DNA of 64,000 bases from Utricularia gibba (taxonomy: Eukaryota > Streptophyta > Magnoliopsida > Lamiales > Lentibulariaceae), in assembly GCA_002189035.1 (NCBI GenBank), contig CM007991.1:1550001-1614000 (forward strand), given 5' to 3'. The translations under genes were made by a program, and so were the position numbers. The notes below the pieces were generated by a model that was not told the origin of the DNA, ran no database searches, and worked only from the letters and a program-made list of their open reading frames with translations. Positions 12,146 through 24,320 of the stretch are shown in pieces. Position 1 is the stretch's first letter; each line of letters opens with the position of its first letter.

Positions 12146-12820
12146 TTGCTCAAATCTTTCCGACCAACGACGAAATGAGAGCGCAGCCGGAGGCACATTA
12201 TATAAACATTTTATTTAAAAAATAATAAATTGACATCTCAGCACGTTTTTCAAACTCAACAGAAATTTATTCGATATTATTACAATTTTAATGATATTCT
12301 AGTTGACAATAAATTTTAATATATATAATTTGATTTATTATATAAATAAAAAACTCTCCTAAATTTTAATAAAAATATTAATTACAAATTTCATCATTTT
12401 CGAGCATAATATTTGACACAAAGAGATATAATCCAATCAAAATGATATAATTTTTAGCATCGGATTAAAATCCATTAATTCATAAAATATTATCACAATA
12501 AATTAATATTACTCTCCATGCCGTACTTAATATTAGTTATAGTTTTAGGATGTTTCTTTTTAATTATAATTATAATAATAAAAATTTGAATTTAATACGA
12601 TCTAATTATTAATTGTACTGTTAATTTCGTGATTTTCAACCTGTCCTCATCACCGTGAGCTTTGTCTTCTTTTGGGCCTTTTTGGGCTCCGGAACACTTG
12701 GACCGGGCTGGGCTATTATATTTTTAGAAACTCTAATTAAAAAGTAATATATTTATTGAAAAGAGAGAGACACTTGTGCGTCTGTAGAGAGGGGAAGGAG
12801 TGGTGCAGGCAGCGCCGGCG
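12146..12820. other. AT-rich spacer upstream of the BRG-like gene
   Basis: About 0.67 kb, strongly AT-rich between 12200 and 12640. It should contain the BRG-like promoter and the asparaginase 3'UTR. No repeat or RNA gene was recognised. Confidence 0.4.
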
Positions 12821-14061
12821 CTAGTTCCAGATACCGACTTCCATGAAGCCTTCTTCGGTAGCACACCCTCTGAACATACCAACACTGTTGAACCCACAAG
12901 CAACTTCACCGGTGCTGGACACGGCAATCATTCCGGCCTTTCCGCCGCCGTCGAGCCGGTTCTTGATTACAAATTGTACTGCTTCTTGCAAATTCAGTCC
13001 CTTGTACTCCATCACGGCCGCTACGTCACGGGCAAGAGTGCCACGAATGATGGCCTCGCCTTCTCCGGTGCAGGAGACGGCGCAGATGTCGCAGGCGTAG
13101 GTACCCGCGCCGATCAGGGGGGAGTCACCGATCCTGCCAGTCATTTTGTTCATCAGCCCACCAGTGGATGTGGCGGCTGCGCAGTTCCCCGCACTGTCAA
13201 CGACCACGCACCCCACCGTCTCCGGCGCGTACACGCTGATAGGAAGCCCGTTCATCTTCAATGGGGACTCTGAGACCGCGCACCCCGCGATGGGGATCCT
13301 GTAATCGAACTGGGGAACCAGAAATTAGTTCACGATAGACGGCGTGGATTGGGAATGGAATGCTGAAATGGTGGTGGCAGACGTACTAGAATGGCATTTG
13401 CTTCTTTCGCCAATTTCAGCATGGAAACATTGTCCTCTGTGATGAAATGCTCATTTTCAACCATTTCAACACCCTGATTAACACCAAAGAGAAGAAAAAA
13501 ACTCAACGTTGCGTGACAGAGTCTGAAAAGAAAAACAAGAATACAGTGAACGCGATTCCCGATATCGATTTTGTAGTTAGCCGCAAAGAGTACCTGTTGC
13601 TTTGCGAACTCTTCTGCGCCAGAGAAGGCGAGGTAAGAGTGTGGAGACTTCTCCAATACAAGCCGAGCAAGAGAAACAGGATTCTTCACCGTCGTGAGTC
13701 CAGAAACAGCGCCGCATCGCCGGCCGTTCCCGTCCATAATGCTCGCCTCCATCTCAACCGTTCCCTTCTCCGTCAGCGCAGATCCACGCCCCGAATTGAA
13801 AAGCGGATCGGTTTCCAATTCACGAACCTACACAACCAACACAAACAAAAAATTCAAGTATCTCAACGTCGCACATGAGATATCGAGCAGACGAATTACC
13901 ACAAGTTCGACGACGTCAATGGCGGTGGCGGAAGAGCGAAGGGCGGAAATGCCGAGGTTCAGACAACGAGTGAGGAGTTTCTTCGCCTCCTCCTGGCGTT
14001 GTGCAGGAAGATTAGGATCCACACCAGCGCCCCCGTGCACCGCTATCGCCCAGCCGCCCAT
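12821..14061 (-). CDS. Isoaspartyl peptidase/L-asparaginase, plant type
   Basis: Four exons on the minus strand: 14061-13900, 13827-13594, 13473-13387 and 13309-12821, giving 972 nt and 323 aa, normal length for the plant-type Ntn-hydrolase family. It begins [19 protein letters not shown], with the conserved [15 protein letters not shown] and [14 protein letters not shown] follow. The autocleavage and catalytic threonine is Thr192 in [10 protein letters not shown], and the substrate loop is [20 protein letters not shown]. The precursor cleaves itself into alpha and beta subunits. The enzyme releases ammonia from asparagine and hydrolyses isoaspartyl dipeptides from damaged protein. Residue 191 is Glu where many members have Gly before the Thr. 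All splice sites are GT-AG and the frame is intact. Confidence 0.95.
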
Positions 14062-14932
14062 CCTGTCTCAACCAGACCCGCTCCTCCGTTCCTATTCTGA
14101 AGGGACACGGCGATCGCTTCCAATTTTATAGGCGCGACCGCAACCGGACCTGAAATGAATTATTTTCTCATTCAAATTAACTTTACGAACCAAATGAGTT
14201 CCGCCTTCATCTACCCGCCTCCCCACCTCCAACTTCCAAATTCTAACACATGAAACAAAATTAATTAGCAACTAAAACGGTTATTTTAAAGCATAATCCA
14301 TTCCAAACACACACTCAAGCATACATTAAGGGAATGATCCGTTGGAATAATTTAATTAGCAATATATTTAAATAAATATTAAATTAAAAATATATTTATT
14401 TAGATTAAAAAAATTGTGTTCACAAAAATTATATAAATGGTAAGTTTGAAAAGGACGCGTCGAAAAAATCTAATTATAAAATTATAACATGTGGATGTGG
14501 AGTCCACGGAATATATGTATTATATTGGCAATCCGTGGTGCCTCCGACACACCACTGTGCGGATTCCACCACTTGGACAGGCGCGGACGAAGGTACAAAA
14601 ATGTCTCTCGTGCCGCCTCCTACAAAAGGAAGACAACTTTCCCTTGCAATTGCTTGTCGTCTGGGTGCTATTCTAGTCCTAACTAGGGTGGAACCTTCCG
14701 AAACTAGTTCCTTACTGCCTTAATGGTTTGTTTAAAAAGAAAGATGTTTTGGAAGATGGGGCATGGGTGTCGGAAAGATTCGAATCCGTGGGCAGTGGAT
14801 CTGGGAATCCTCCAAAGATCCCACCGCCACATGCATCTCGCAGGAGGTGACCCTATCGAATCACATGGGGCGGGGCATTCACCAGCTTTTTCCCTTGCCT
14901 TGTTTTCTTGCATATCTGGGGCGACGCCTGAT

Positions 14933-15575
14933 AGGGAATATGGGCCTTAAATGGGCCTAGAGCAACTTTTATAGTTAACTCGTGTAGCATTAGGAAACGA
15001 TAGAGGTGGGTTCGATTTCGAACAGTATGGTTTCAAAACCATGGTTCGTCGTGGGCAACAATTCCAATTTCAATTTGAAACTGTATCCTCAAATCTTGAA
15101 TCGAATAGAAATCGGAACCATACGGACGATTTTGATTCAAAACTGGAATCGAAATTTGCGAATCAAACCATAACCGAAACCAATTAATTAATGTTTATAG
15201 GTGTTTTATTGTTACTCATATGAATCTGTAGATGTTTACGAAATTTTTAATAATTATTAATTTTGTATATTTAAGTAGATATATTACAATATTAATTTTT
15301 ATATTTAATTAAATATTAATCTCTTGAAATCGAATCGAAACCAAAACCGATGATTTCGGTTCGAACCGCCCACCTCTAGAAAATGAGATCGAATAGATGG
15401 GTCCGACCCGACGAGCCATCATCAATGACCCCTGATGGGTCACTCTGATGCAGGGAATATGGGCCCAAAAAGGGCCTAGAGCAACTTCTCGAGTCAGCTC
15501 GTGTAGCATAGTGAAAGAAAGAGATCGAATAGATGGGCCCGACCCATGGCTCCTGATGGGTCACGCAGATACAGG
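14933..15575 (+). repeat. Tandemly duplicated ~125-140-bp unit, first copy split by a MITE
   Basis: Copy A is 14933-15000 plus 15379-15451; copy B is 15452-15575. Both begin AGGGAATATGGGCC, continue with GGGCCTAGAGCAACTT and CTCGTGTAGCAT, then GAGATCGAATAGATGGG, and end near CCTGATGGGTCAC. The copies are diverged by scattered substitutions. Copy A is interrupted by the element at 15001-15378; copy B shows the uninterrupted arrangement. Function unknown. Confidence 0.8.
15001..15378. mobile_element. hAT-like MITE
   Basis: 378 bp with perfect 10-bp terminal inverted repeats TAGAGGTGGG / CCCACCTCTA. Subterminal regions rich in inverted GGTTTCGA/TTCGAAACC-type words follow, and the centre is AT-rich without coding capacity. 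The flanks GGAAACGA and GAAAATGA form an imperfect 8-bp target duplication, the size used by hAT elements. The TIR resembles ends of plant hAT elements. Copy B of the surrounding repeat provides the empty site. Confidence 0.75.
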
Positions 15576-16279
15576 CTGCACCTTGACTCGATACGGTCTA
15601 GCGTAGGTCAACAAAAACGACGAAAATGTGCACCACCTTATTAGTGTTTTAAAAAATAATTTAATGCATTTTTCGGATTAATCTTATATTTAATTGAAAC
15701 CTTTTTATATAATAAATTGAATCTAATTCATTAATTTCTTAATTATATTTATTATAAATTAAAAAATTAAGAAATTGGAAATTCGTTAAAGTTTCGATCC
15801 GTAGCTTATTACAATTACACTAGGTGTCATGTGTCGGGCAGTTGCCACGTGCGCGGCAAGCCAAACAGAAACAGCGCTGCTTCACGAGTGCAACGGCTCC
15901 TCGTTTTTCAACCTCGAGGGCCGTGCACAACCACTAAAGCTTGCAAATGATTTTTTTTCGGGATGAGGTATTAAAATGATATTACATTATTTTATTTAAT
16001 ACATTTTGAATTATGCATTTGAAGGGTGTATTTATTAGACTCAAAAAAGAAAATAAAAAGGTAAACAAACATGATCCAACGGCTCTGCGAGGAGACAAAA
16101 TTTGCATACGATTTCATCATTGCTGTCAAACTCACCGGAGCGTTTGATATGCCACGGAGATGCAGAGATGATGGGTCGCCGTCTCGATTCAGAGTCATAC
16201 AATTAGTTCGTTTATTCTCCGGAGGTGGATACTGAAATCTCAGCGATCGGGTGAGTGAAATGATCAGAAACGAAAATTT

Positions 16280-17558
16280 TCATCCTGCGGCCTTGCTTTT
16301 CTTGCTCGGCGACCACAGGACGGGGGCTGGGTTATTTAACTGCATTTGACAGGATTCACTGCAGGAGCTGCTGGAACTGAAACAGACGCCGGCAATTCCG
16401 GTGGGGATTTCCGAGATTGCTGCGTTTTTTCTTTTGATGTAAGAGTGGGGATTCAATTTCGCTGCTGCTCCTTGTATTATGCTGCAGCATTCTTCGACTT
16501 TGTCCTGTTTAGGTTTCCGTGGGAAAAGTCAATAATCTGCTCTTCCGTTAACGAGGAAAGGCAGGTTAAGTTTTGAAAATAAAACCTTGTTGATTCCGAG
16601 GATTCCGATGAGATCGCAGCGGCAATCGGCGGCGATTCTGGGTTCAAAGCTTTTAAAAGCGAACAGCATTGTTGCAGTTGCAATTGCGGAGGGTAAACAT
16701 CTCATGAATCTGTAGTCTGTAAGACGAATGAGAGGATCTTTCAAGCTACAGCTATAAAATTTCTGGGCATGTTGAATTTGTGAATGTTGTTACCAGAGAG
16801 AGCAGAGCAGAGCAGGGATTCACATATCCTGAGAAAAAACCGAAGGAGAGAGCCCTTGAATCCAAGCTCTTTCGAAATGCAATGAATAAAAGAAAGGGGG
16901 GTAACAGAGTTCATCTTCCATTGAAGTGTGGACAGCACTAAAATCTCCATCCTTTGAATTGTTTTCGCCTCAAAGACGTATCTGGAATCAACCTGAATAA
17001 CAAAGAAAAAACAGAGGAACCAATTCATTTCAGACACCAAATGCCACATTGCAGAAACGGCTCATAAAAATTGAATCTTTAAACATACCTGGAGATCTAC
17101 GAGCAGGGGAACATGTGTTTCTTCAACTTTAGCAGCTAAAGAAAGACAAGCAACAGCAGCAAGATGTATTGTCCACGGCTCATCTTTGTGCGCTTTGAAA
17201 GTATTGAGAAATCTGTCCAAACAGTAAACACCACGAACCGCTGTCTGGGCAGAAAATGAGTAATACCCAACAACGCCAAGCATCCACTCTACCGCCTCCG
17301 CCCTGGCAGGAAAAGGGAACTCTTCAAAATCATCACCGAAACCGATTTCCATTTCCTTCTCAAGCAGAGTACTCAAATTTTCATCTTCCCAAAAGTCACA
17401 AAGGTCACCATTACCCCCTTCCCCATCCTCAGCATACCCTGCCGCTTCTTCCCATGACTCTGAATCACTTCTCCATTATCCCACAAAGGTTCCTCCTCTT
17501 CGCAGTACAGAGAGCCCACAAACAAGGATTCGTGATGGGGAAACATATTCTTGTGCAT
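16280..17558 (-). CDS. CYCD3: D-type cyclin (CYCD3-like), one frameshift
   Basis: Four exons on the minus strand: 17558-17089, 16992-16794, 16716-16586 and 16504-16280 (1025 nt, one short of 342 codons). The N-terminus carries the retinoblastoma-binding LxCxE motif (SLYCEEEE). The cyclin box reads AEAVEWMLGVVGYYSFSAQT, YCLDRFL, WTIHLAAVACLSLAAKVEET and EAKTIQRMEILVLSTLQWKM. The C-terminal cyclin fold contains DYRFMRCLPSAIATATML. The last exon (DKVEECCSIIQG) ends in a Ser-rich tail. D-type cyclins pair with CDKA to phosphorylate RBR at G1/S. The frame breaks between PLWDNGE and SDSESWEEAAGY: one A is missing in the AA at about 17472-17473. The start is at 17558; a second ATG at 17546 is equally possible. 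CYCD3 assignment rests on the cyclin box and four-exon structure. Confidence 0.85.
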
Positions 17559-20500
17559 GCCCGCTCATTCTGAGGCGCAGCAAGGAGATAAACTGTGGAA
17601 CGAGGCAGGGGTCTGAGCCATTCCTGGGAAATGAGAGCAAGAGGGCAATGCGAACCGGAAAAGAGGGATGAGAGATTTTGTGGAAGCCAGCAAGACAGCC
17701 TTGGCATTCTCTCGTGTTGTATATATGTCTGAAACGAAGCATGTGTTGGTGTGCGTAAGCGCCGAGCGGGAATTAAGAATTAAAAATTGGGAAAAAATAC
17801 AACTAATTATTCATGATGTAAATGACCAATTTGTCCTTTATATCGTAATTATATCCCTAATAAAAACCTTAATATATACATTTAAAGGTAATAAAATAAC
17901 ACACCATACCATTAACAACATTCAACACACAAATGCGATGTCCATAAAATCCAAACTAACATCATTTCTATCACCATGCCATTAGTCACATGGGTCAGTC
18001 CCATACGTTGATAATTGATTCCGTACAGAAAATAAGTTTATATAAAATTAGAATAAATAGTAAAATGATAAATAAAAATATTATAATATAATATTCTATA
18101 ATTTATAAAATTAAAATTATTTCATAAATAAAAATAAAAATGTATTGTATTATGTAAAATTATTAATTTTTACTATTAAAAATGAGAAATAAAAATAAAA
18201 TTATTTCGAACACATTCTTAACGTTACAATCCAATAAACTTAATACTTCCTTTTGGCATGTGCTTTATCATTTGAAATTGATTTTTTCACGTTTTAAAAT
18301 AATGTTTTATTGTCAAATATAATTGAATATATATTTCAAAAAAAGTATTTTTTTTAATAAATTGAAAAGCCCCATGTGTTGGCATGTCATTTACTATATA
18401 ATCAGATGGTGTGATGATTCTGTCTCTGCGCTAGTTTGGTCGCGGTAAAACTGCATAGCATTTGACCCACGCTCTCGCTTTTCCTCTTTTGCATCACGCT
18501 CTTCCTTCCTCTTCCCCCCATGCCCTCTTCCTTTCTTGGTTGAATGAATACCTTTTTTACCTCGTTAACCGTGAGTTTTACTGCACTACTTCATTACAGT
18601 AATGATCAGGGTTTGCCTCAGGAGGAGATAAAAAGGGAAATGGGTGTTGTTGGGGAGGAGGGGTTAAGAAGCTAGGCAGGATGTGTGAAAAACTTGAATC
18701 TTGCAAGTGGAAAATATGTAAAGGACACACGAAAATCTGACTGCTAACAGCTTGTCTACAGGAAACTAGCAGATTGGATTTGTGTAAACTTGGAAAACTC
18801 CGTGTTGTGGTGCTCTGATATGACTATACCAAGAGTGCTTGGAAAACTTGATCATGTCGTTACGAAGCAAGTTCATGGCATTCTCCCAGTGCACAGAAAA
18901 AGAGGACATGAATAATTAGAAGAAGAAGACGAGGAAAAGAACAAAAGGGGAAGAAGGCAATGACCCCCCTTGGAGAATTCAGACCTTTTCTCATGGAGAA
19001 AATTAGGTCAAAGGTTTTTCAGACAAGGGAAGGTTTTTTCCCAACTTCCCTGCGTCTTTGTCTACGACTCTTGCCACTCCATAGCTTTTCTTCCTTTCTT
19101 GATATCCCAGATCTCGATGGGGCTCTGACTCTGGACTTCCTCCTCACCCCAACCAACAAACTTAAAATAAACCCAAAAATCTACACTAATTATTCATTTC
19201 GTTTCATGGGTTGTTGAAGAATTGAAACCACTCCCCAAACTCGCCCCGAAAAATCCAACATGGACCGTAACCATCTTTTACTTCTAAACACTAAAGTAAA
19301 AGTTTTATATTGATATTGACATTTTTTATATTAATAAAACAAATATAAATAATTGTGTCCAATAGGATGATGCCTTCATTACAAGATTAGTGTAATATTT
19401 GTTTGAGTGCAGGGTAGAAAAAGGACACAAAAAAGCCCCTGCGTCCCCCTCGGGGTCTTAAAAAAGAAAAAGGAGACGCAAATATTTTTGTTTTGTCTTG
19501 CTTCTAGGCTTGTTTTATAGGATGGGGGTTGGTTGGGACTTTAGGCATCGGACGTACGTACAATCATTATTTTTTATGAAATAATATGGAAAATATTTTA
19601 ATATTTGAAAATAAAGGAGCATTTAATCTAGTACATTTAATTAAATATAATTAATTGTGACATAATAAATTGTTTTTTTTAAAAAAGGAAGTTTTGCTGG
19701 ATCGGGCATACACACCGCACGTTGAAATTGATTTAATGGTGGCCGTCGATTTCGATCCCCCAGGATCTCAATGATGCATAAGAAACACCATCTGTGTATT
19801 GAGCTGTTGGATTTCCTTACCATATGCGTTGGGCCTGAAGCCCAATTACGTCGCTGTCCGGAGCCCAGTTTCCAATCCGTGTAATTTTAGGACTACGTCC
19901 ATTGTAAGTAAATCCATTGCTAATAATCTGCTCCATCCCGATACTATTACTGTAACTGTGATCTCATCCGTCGAAGGTTTTATTTTATTGTTCCGGTTAA
20001 GACTGGCTCGAAGTGTTAAAGAAGGAAACTTCACATGTGGGAGATGCATCTGTGGTTATTTTGTTTATTTGGAGTGAAAACGGCGTTGGCTTCGAATCCG
20101 ACACTGCTGTGCATCTGTCATACTGTTTGATGTGGTAAAAGTTAAACTGTAACATGCATAACAGTTTTACTTAAGCACCCAGCCCATATTCTTGCGGTTC
20201 ACGGCGGTGAATTCTGAAAGAGTAGGTGGGGGGGAGGGAGGTGAAAGAAGTTGTGTATAAGATGGGGTCTTGCCAACTCAGTGTTCGATGGATGCTCTCT
20301 TTAGAGGTGAGCGTGAAGGACCACCCATTAGTTGTCCTGGTGGGGCTGGGACAGAGCCTCTTCATGTCTGCAATTATTTTGATTCTTGTCCATTTTTTTT
20401 TTCCTCTATCAAACTCTGCAACTTGTTTCTCCTCCTTTTACCGCATCTCTCAGGGGTTTCACTGTCACCATTTCGAATGCCGACGCCCCAAAATCCCCTT

Positions 20501-21094
20501 CTCCCAAATGCTCGATCTTGTTCTTCCTTATGGTCCAATGGGAAGAAGAAAGAACCCACTTTGAGAAGTGGGAGATGAGTGGACTTAGATGTGAAGTTAG
20601 GTTTAGGCGCAAGTTGTGAAGACTGCGGTGGTAGAGTGGTTGTCCCTTTGTGATTCCTGAAATTTCTTTTTTTTTTTTTATTTCTGGAGAAATTGATTCC
20701 TGCAATTGAATTCTTCCGGGGCTAACGAAATTGTTAGGTCCACAAAACAATGTCACTTTTTCGCACATTGAATGTGTCGGGATTTGGCCCAGAAAGTTAA
20801 AAAAGAAATCAGACCAGTGCTTTTCGACATCTTGATCTCTTGATTAGAAGCACAATTAGCGTAATGGCTGCTGAATAAACCCAGGAAATTGATGAAATGA
20901 TTGGAGAATGTGTTGCAATCAACAGGGGGATATGTCGGTGTCAACAGGTTTACATACACATTTTTTTTTTCCTCTGACAAACTAGTAAGGCTGTTCACAG
21001 ATGCATATTCTTTTCCTTTCCAGTTTACCTGCTATCAACAGTCTTCCAATCTGGAGTTTTCTTTCTACTGGAATCAATAGTTCTGTTCAACAAA
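17559..21094. other. 3.5-kb gene-poor region
   Basis: This lies between the divergent cyclin and RSS3-like genes. Bases ~17770-18360 and 19280-19680 are AT-rich; 18040-18220 carries MITE-like A/T-rich inverted words ending near TTCGAACAC. Parts of 18420-19260 and 20160-20760 have pyrimidine-rich, non-AT-rich sequence that may be transcribed leader or unannotated noncoding RNA. No conserved protein was found in either strand. Confidence 0.4.
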
Positions 21095-22678
21095 ATGGAA
21101 GGACGCCTTCCAACAATCAACTGTTTGCTGCAGCATTCTCTCAGAAGTCTCTGTGCATGCTCTGATTCTTCTTCTTCTTCACCTTCCAAGTGGGTGTACG
21201 CTGTATTTTGGAGAATACTTCCAAGAAACTATCCACCTCCAAAGTAACCAACCGCATTATCCTTGAAAATGAGCTTCTTGTTCTGTTAAACTCTGTCTCT
21301 TCTCGTTGCAGGTGGGATTATGGTGGAAGCTTGCTTGACAGAACCAAGGGGAACAAGAGGAACTGGTGTGCTCACCTTGAACATGTCCTGTTAAACCATT
21401 CTGGGAAAAAGGACTTGACATTTTGGCTGTGCTTTGGGTTCAGGATTCTTGTTTGGGAAGATGGGTATTGTGATTTTGTTGCTTGTGAAAATGCTGCAAA
21501 TGGCTACAGCAAGGGGATAAGGTTCGGAGCTGATATATTCTTCAAGATGTCTCACGAGGTTTACAATTTTGGAGAAGGGTAAAACTGAAAGAAATGCTCT
21601 GTTTCACTCACACTCTCTACTGTGACTTCTTTCTCTTTGTCTAATGCTAATTTTGTTGGGTAGAATGGTGGGTAAAGTTGCGTCAGATTACAGCCATAAA
21701 TGGGTGTACAGTGATAGCCAAGATCACAATGAATCCAGCTTCATTTCCTCATGGAATGCCTCAACTGATCATGTGAGCAAACATTTGATCTGATAAAAAC
21801 AGAAAGCCTTTTGTTTTGGTTCATCTCTTTACACACTTTTGTTCAATTAACAGCAACCAAAAGCTTGGGAAGCTCAGTTCAGCTCTGGTATTGAGGTGAC
21901 AATCTGAATTCCCGTTTCCTTTTCATTGAGATAACATCAAATCCTGCTCTTATCATTCCCAATGGTCCTGCAGACTATAGCAATTATTTCAGTGAGAGAA
22001 GGAGCCATCCAACTTGGCTCCTTTGATAAGGTATACTTGATCAATATCTAGCGTCGAAATCGGATCGAAAACCAATACAGTGAAAGCCCCTCCACTCAAC
22101 TTCTTGTTTGATCTAATCAGGTTCTTGAAGATCTCACACTGGTCCTAAGCATCCAGAGAAAGTTCAGCTACCTGCACAGCATACCAGGCGTGTATACAGT
22201 CCAGAGACCTTATGTTCCTGCACAAAACCCCAGCTTTTTGGCTGATTACCCCAACTCCTTGATGAAAAATGAGGCTGTGGATGTTAAGCCTCAGATCACA
22301 AGATTCAAAAGGCAAAGATGTGACCAAAATGAGAGTGATTCAGCCTCCCAATCTGTTTATTCAGGAAACAGCAGCCCAAAAAACAGACTTCTTGGAACTC
22401 TGCCTTTGTACTCTATTCCACCCCTTTTGCCATCAATGCCTTACAACGTTGGAGCATTCCTGTGGAAGATCAACTCAAATCCAGCAGCAGCTGACCATGA
22501 AGAGACCTCGAATGATAAGCGAAATGGGAGTCTAAAAAGCGGTGGAATGAATCAGAATTTGGCAGTTGAGGAGATCTGGGGAAGTGATTCCCATCTGGAA
22601 ACATCCCACGGCGGCCTTGAAGAACAAGAGAGGCCACAAACAACCATGAACCAGAAACTCAAATCTGAGGATGATTAG
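21095..22678 (+). CDS. bHLH-MYC_N domain protein, RSS3-like (no bHLH)
   Basis: Six exons: 21095-21243, 21312-21578, 21664-21772, 21854-21895, 21974-22030 and 22121-22678, giving 1182 nt and 393 aa with intact frame. The N-terminal 200 residues form the bHLH-MYC_N fold: KWVYAVFWRILPRNYPPPKW, then YNFGEGMVGKVASDYSHKWV, WEAQFSSGIETIAIISVREG and VLEDLTLVLSIQRKFSYLHS. No basic helix-loop-helix follows; the C-terminal half is low-complexity and Ser/Asn-rich. This matches the RICE SALT SENSITIVE 3 and related Arabidopsis proteins, which bridge JAZ repressors and non-R/B-like bHLH factors in root cell elongation and jasmonate responses. Some databases mislabel these as WNK-like. The RSS3 link is from family knowledge; the exact orthologue is uncertain. 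Confidence 0.85.
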
Positions 22679-24320
22679 GCAGTGCTTGTACAAAAACTTA
22701 GATTGGGTGATCAGGAAATAATGCTACTTCCGATTCCAAGTAAGTTGCTCATATGTTTTGTCTGTCTTTCAGTGGATTCGATTGCTGTCGTCATCGCATT
22801 CCAATGTTCGATCCTAGTACAAAAACAACTGAAATATAAACCAGAACCCAAATGAACTCCACCCTCATTCAACCCGTGACAGGGGGACCGCCCCCATTTG
22901 TTTTATCTTCAGTCGATGCCACAAGAGACAACTCCCTCCCTCATCCTATCGATATGCCAAGATCAAACTCGGTTAACCCACAACCTCACAAACCGGCGCG
23001 GGGCATTCTCGATATCTTCAACAGCGGCCGCCATTGCCCCACACAAAAAAAGAAAAAAATAATAAGAAGAAATTGAATTAAATTCGATAAAACCATAATT
23101 AAATTAAAATTAAATTGTTTTATAGTATGAATTATATTCACAATATTTTTTTGGTCATTTTAAATATGGAATCCACTCAGATTTCCAAAGTACATATAAT
23201 ATGTGTTTTTTATTTAATCATGTGATCTTTTGTATTTACCAATTTATTTTCCAATTGAATTTTTTTCTATTATTCGAACTGTAAAAATTCTAATTTTCTA
23301 TAAAATATATTGTCTCAACCCATTTCTATTTTGCATAATATTGTCCGTTTCTGATATTCAATTATTATAATTTTACCTTTTTTCATTTCAAAAAAAAAAT
23401 TCATGTAATATTAAAAGTATATTTCTATTTAAACTTATTTACTAGCCCATAACAAATGTTAGATACCGTAACTAAGTATTTGGCCTTACATATATTGACA
23501 CCAATATTCAAAATTTGTATGTAAATTTCCACTAAATTTCAATTTATTTAAAAAATTAGAATAATATTTTTGAGACAGAGAACTTTGTAATGGAATAATG
23601 TAATGTTGGGAGGTTTTAATGTGAGCTGCAAGGGCATTACATTTGGAAAGTGGGCCACAAAAGATTCGTGTGTCAGATGGGCCTGGCCCATGTATGAAAT
23701 TTATCGACGGCCGCTCCTCATTTACCCCTTGCCATAAATTCGTCCCTACCGGTGCTCTGTTTTTAATATCATTTTACCGCTGGGCTGCGATCTTGTCCCA
23801 ATTCAATGCGCTGTTGACTCTCTTTGTTACATCTGATGTCACTCGGGTGGGAACATTGATGATCGCTATTCGGTACAGCTACCCATCGGATTATTTTCTT
23901 TAATGGCGGATGAATGTGTCTCCGGGATACAGAAAATTATTTGTATCGGAGTATGCGAATTGGAGGAAAGAAAAGGAAAATACTTCTGGGTGTGTGAAAA
24001 TCTGCCATTGTTGGACCAGTTTGCGCTGTGAACTAGTAATGATGGACAGGTTCAACGGCGCCGTTCCCTCCTTTTCTATCATCGTGACAAAAGACTGCAC
24101 CTTTGTTAATTCCCCACCTCTGTTCTTGCTTCCTTTCTTCACGTGATTTCTGAGTCTAGCGTTCAGTGTTGGTTCCGATTCTCAACCCTTTTTTCGCATA
24201 CTCTTGTCGTCGTCTGGGGAAATACCCTTTTCTTCTCTGTTTTCTTTTTTTTTTTTTTTGTTGATGATAATGTAGTTACTTCATTTACTCCGATTTAGTT
24301 CTGTGAGGGAAATTGAATGT
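22679..24320. other. Spacer upstream of the LRR kinase gene
   Basis: 1.6 kb. Bases 23040-23620 are very AT-rich. Bases 23640-24300 are of mixed composition and end in a T-run and pyrimidine-rich leader before the kinase start. No gene or RNA was recognised. Confidence 0.4.

Larger units (their letters stand above)
14062..16279. other. Spacer with duplicated unit and MITE
   Basis: This 2.2-kb stretch lies between the start of the asparaginase gene and the end of the cyclin gene. It contains the repeat and MITE listed separately. The rest (14160-14480 and 15620-16180) is mostly AT-rich. No gene was found. Confidence 0.5.

Noticed and set aside
20226-20578. Plus-strand frames of ~100 aa before the RSS3-like gene
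   Set aside because: Two overlapping frames with low-complexity composition and no similarity; more likely leader or noncoding.
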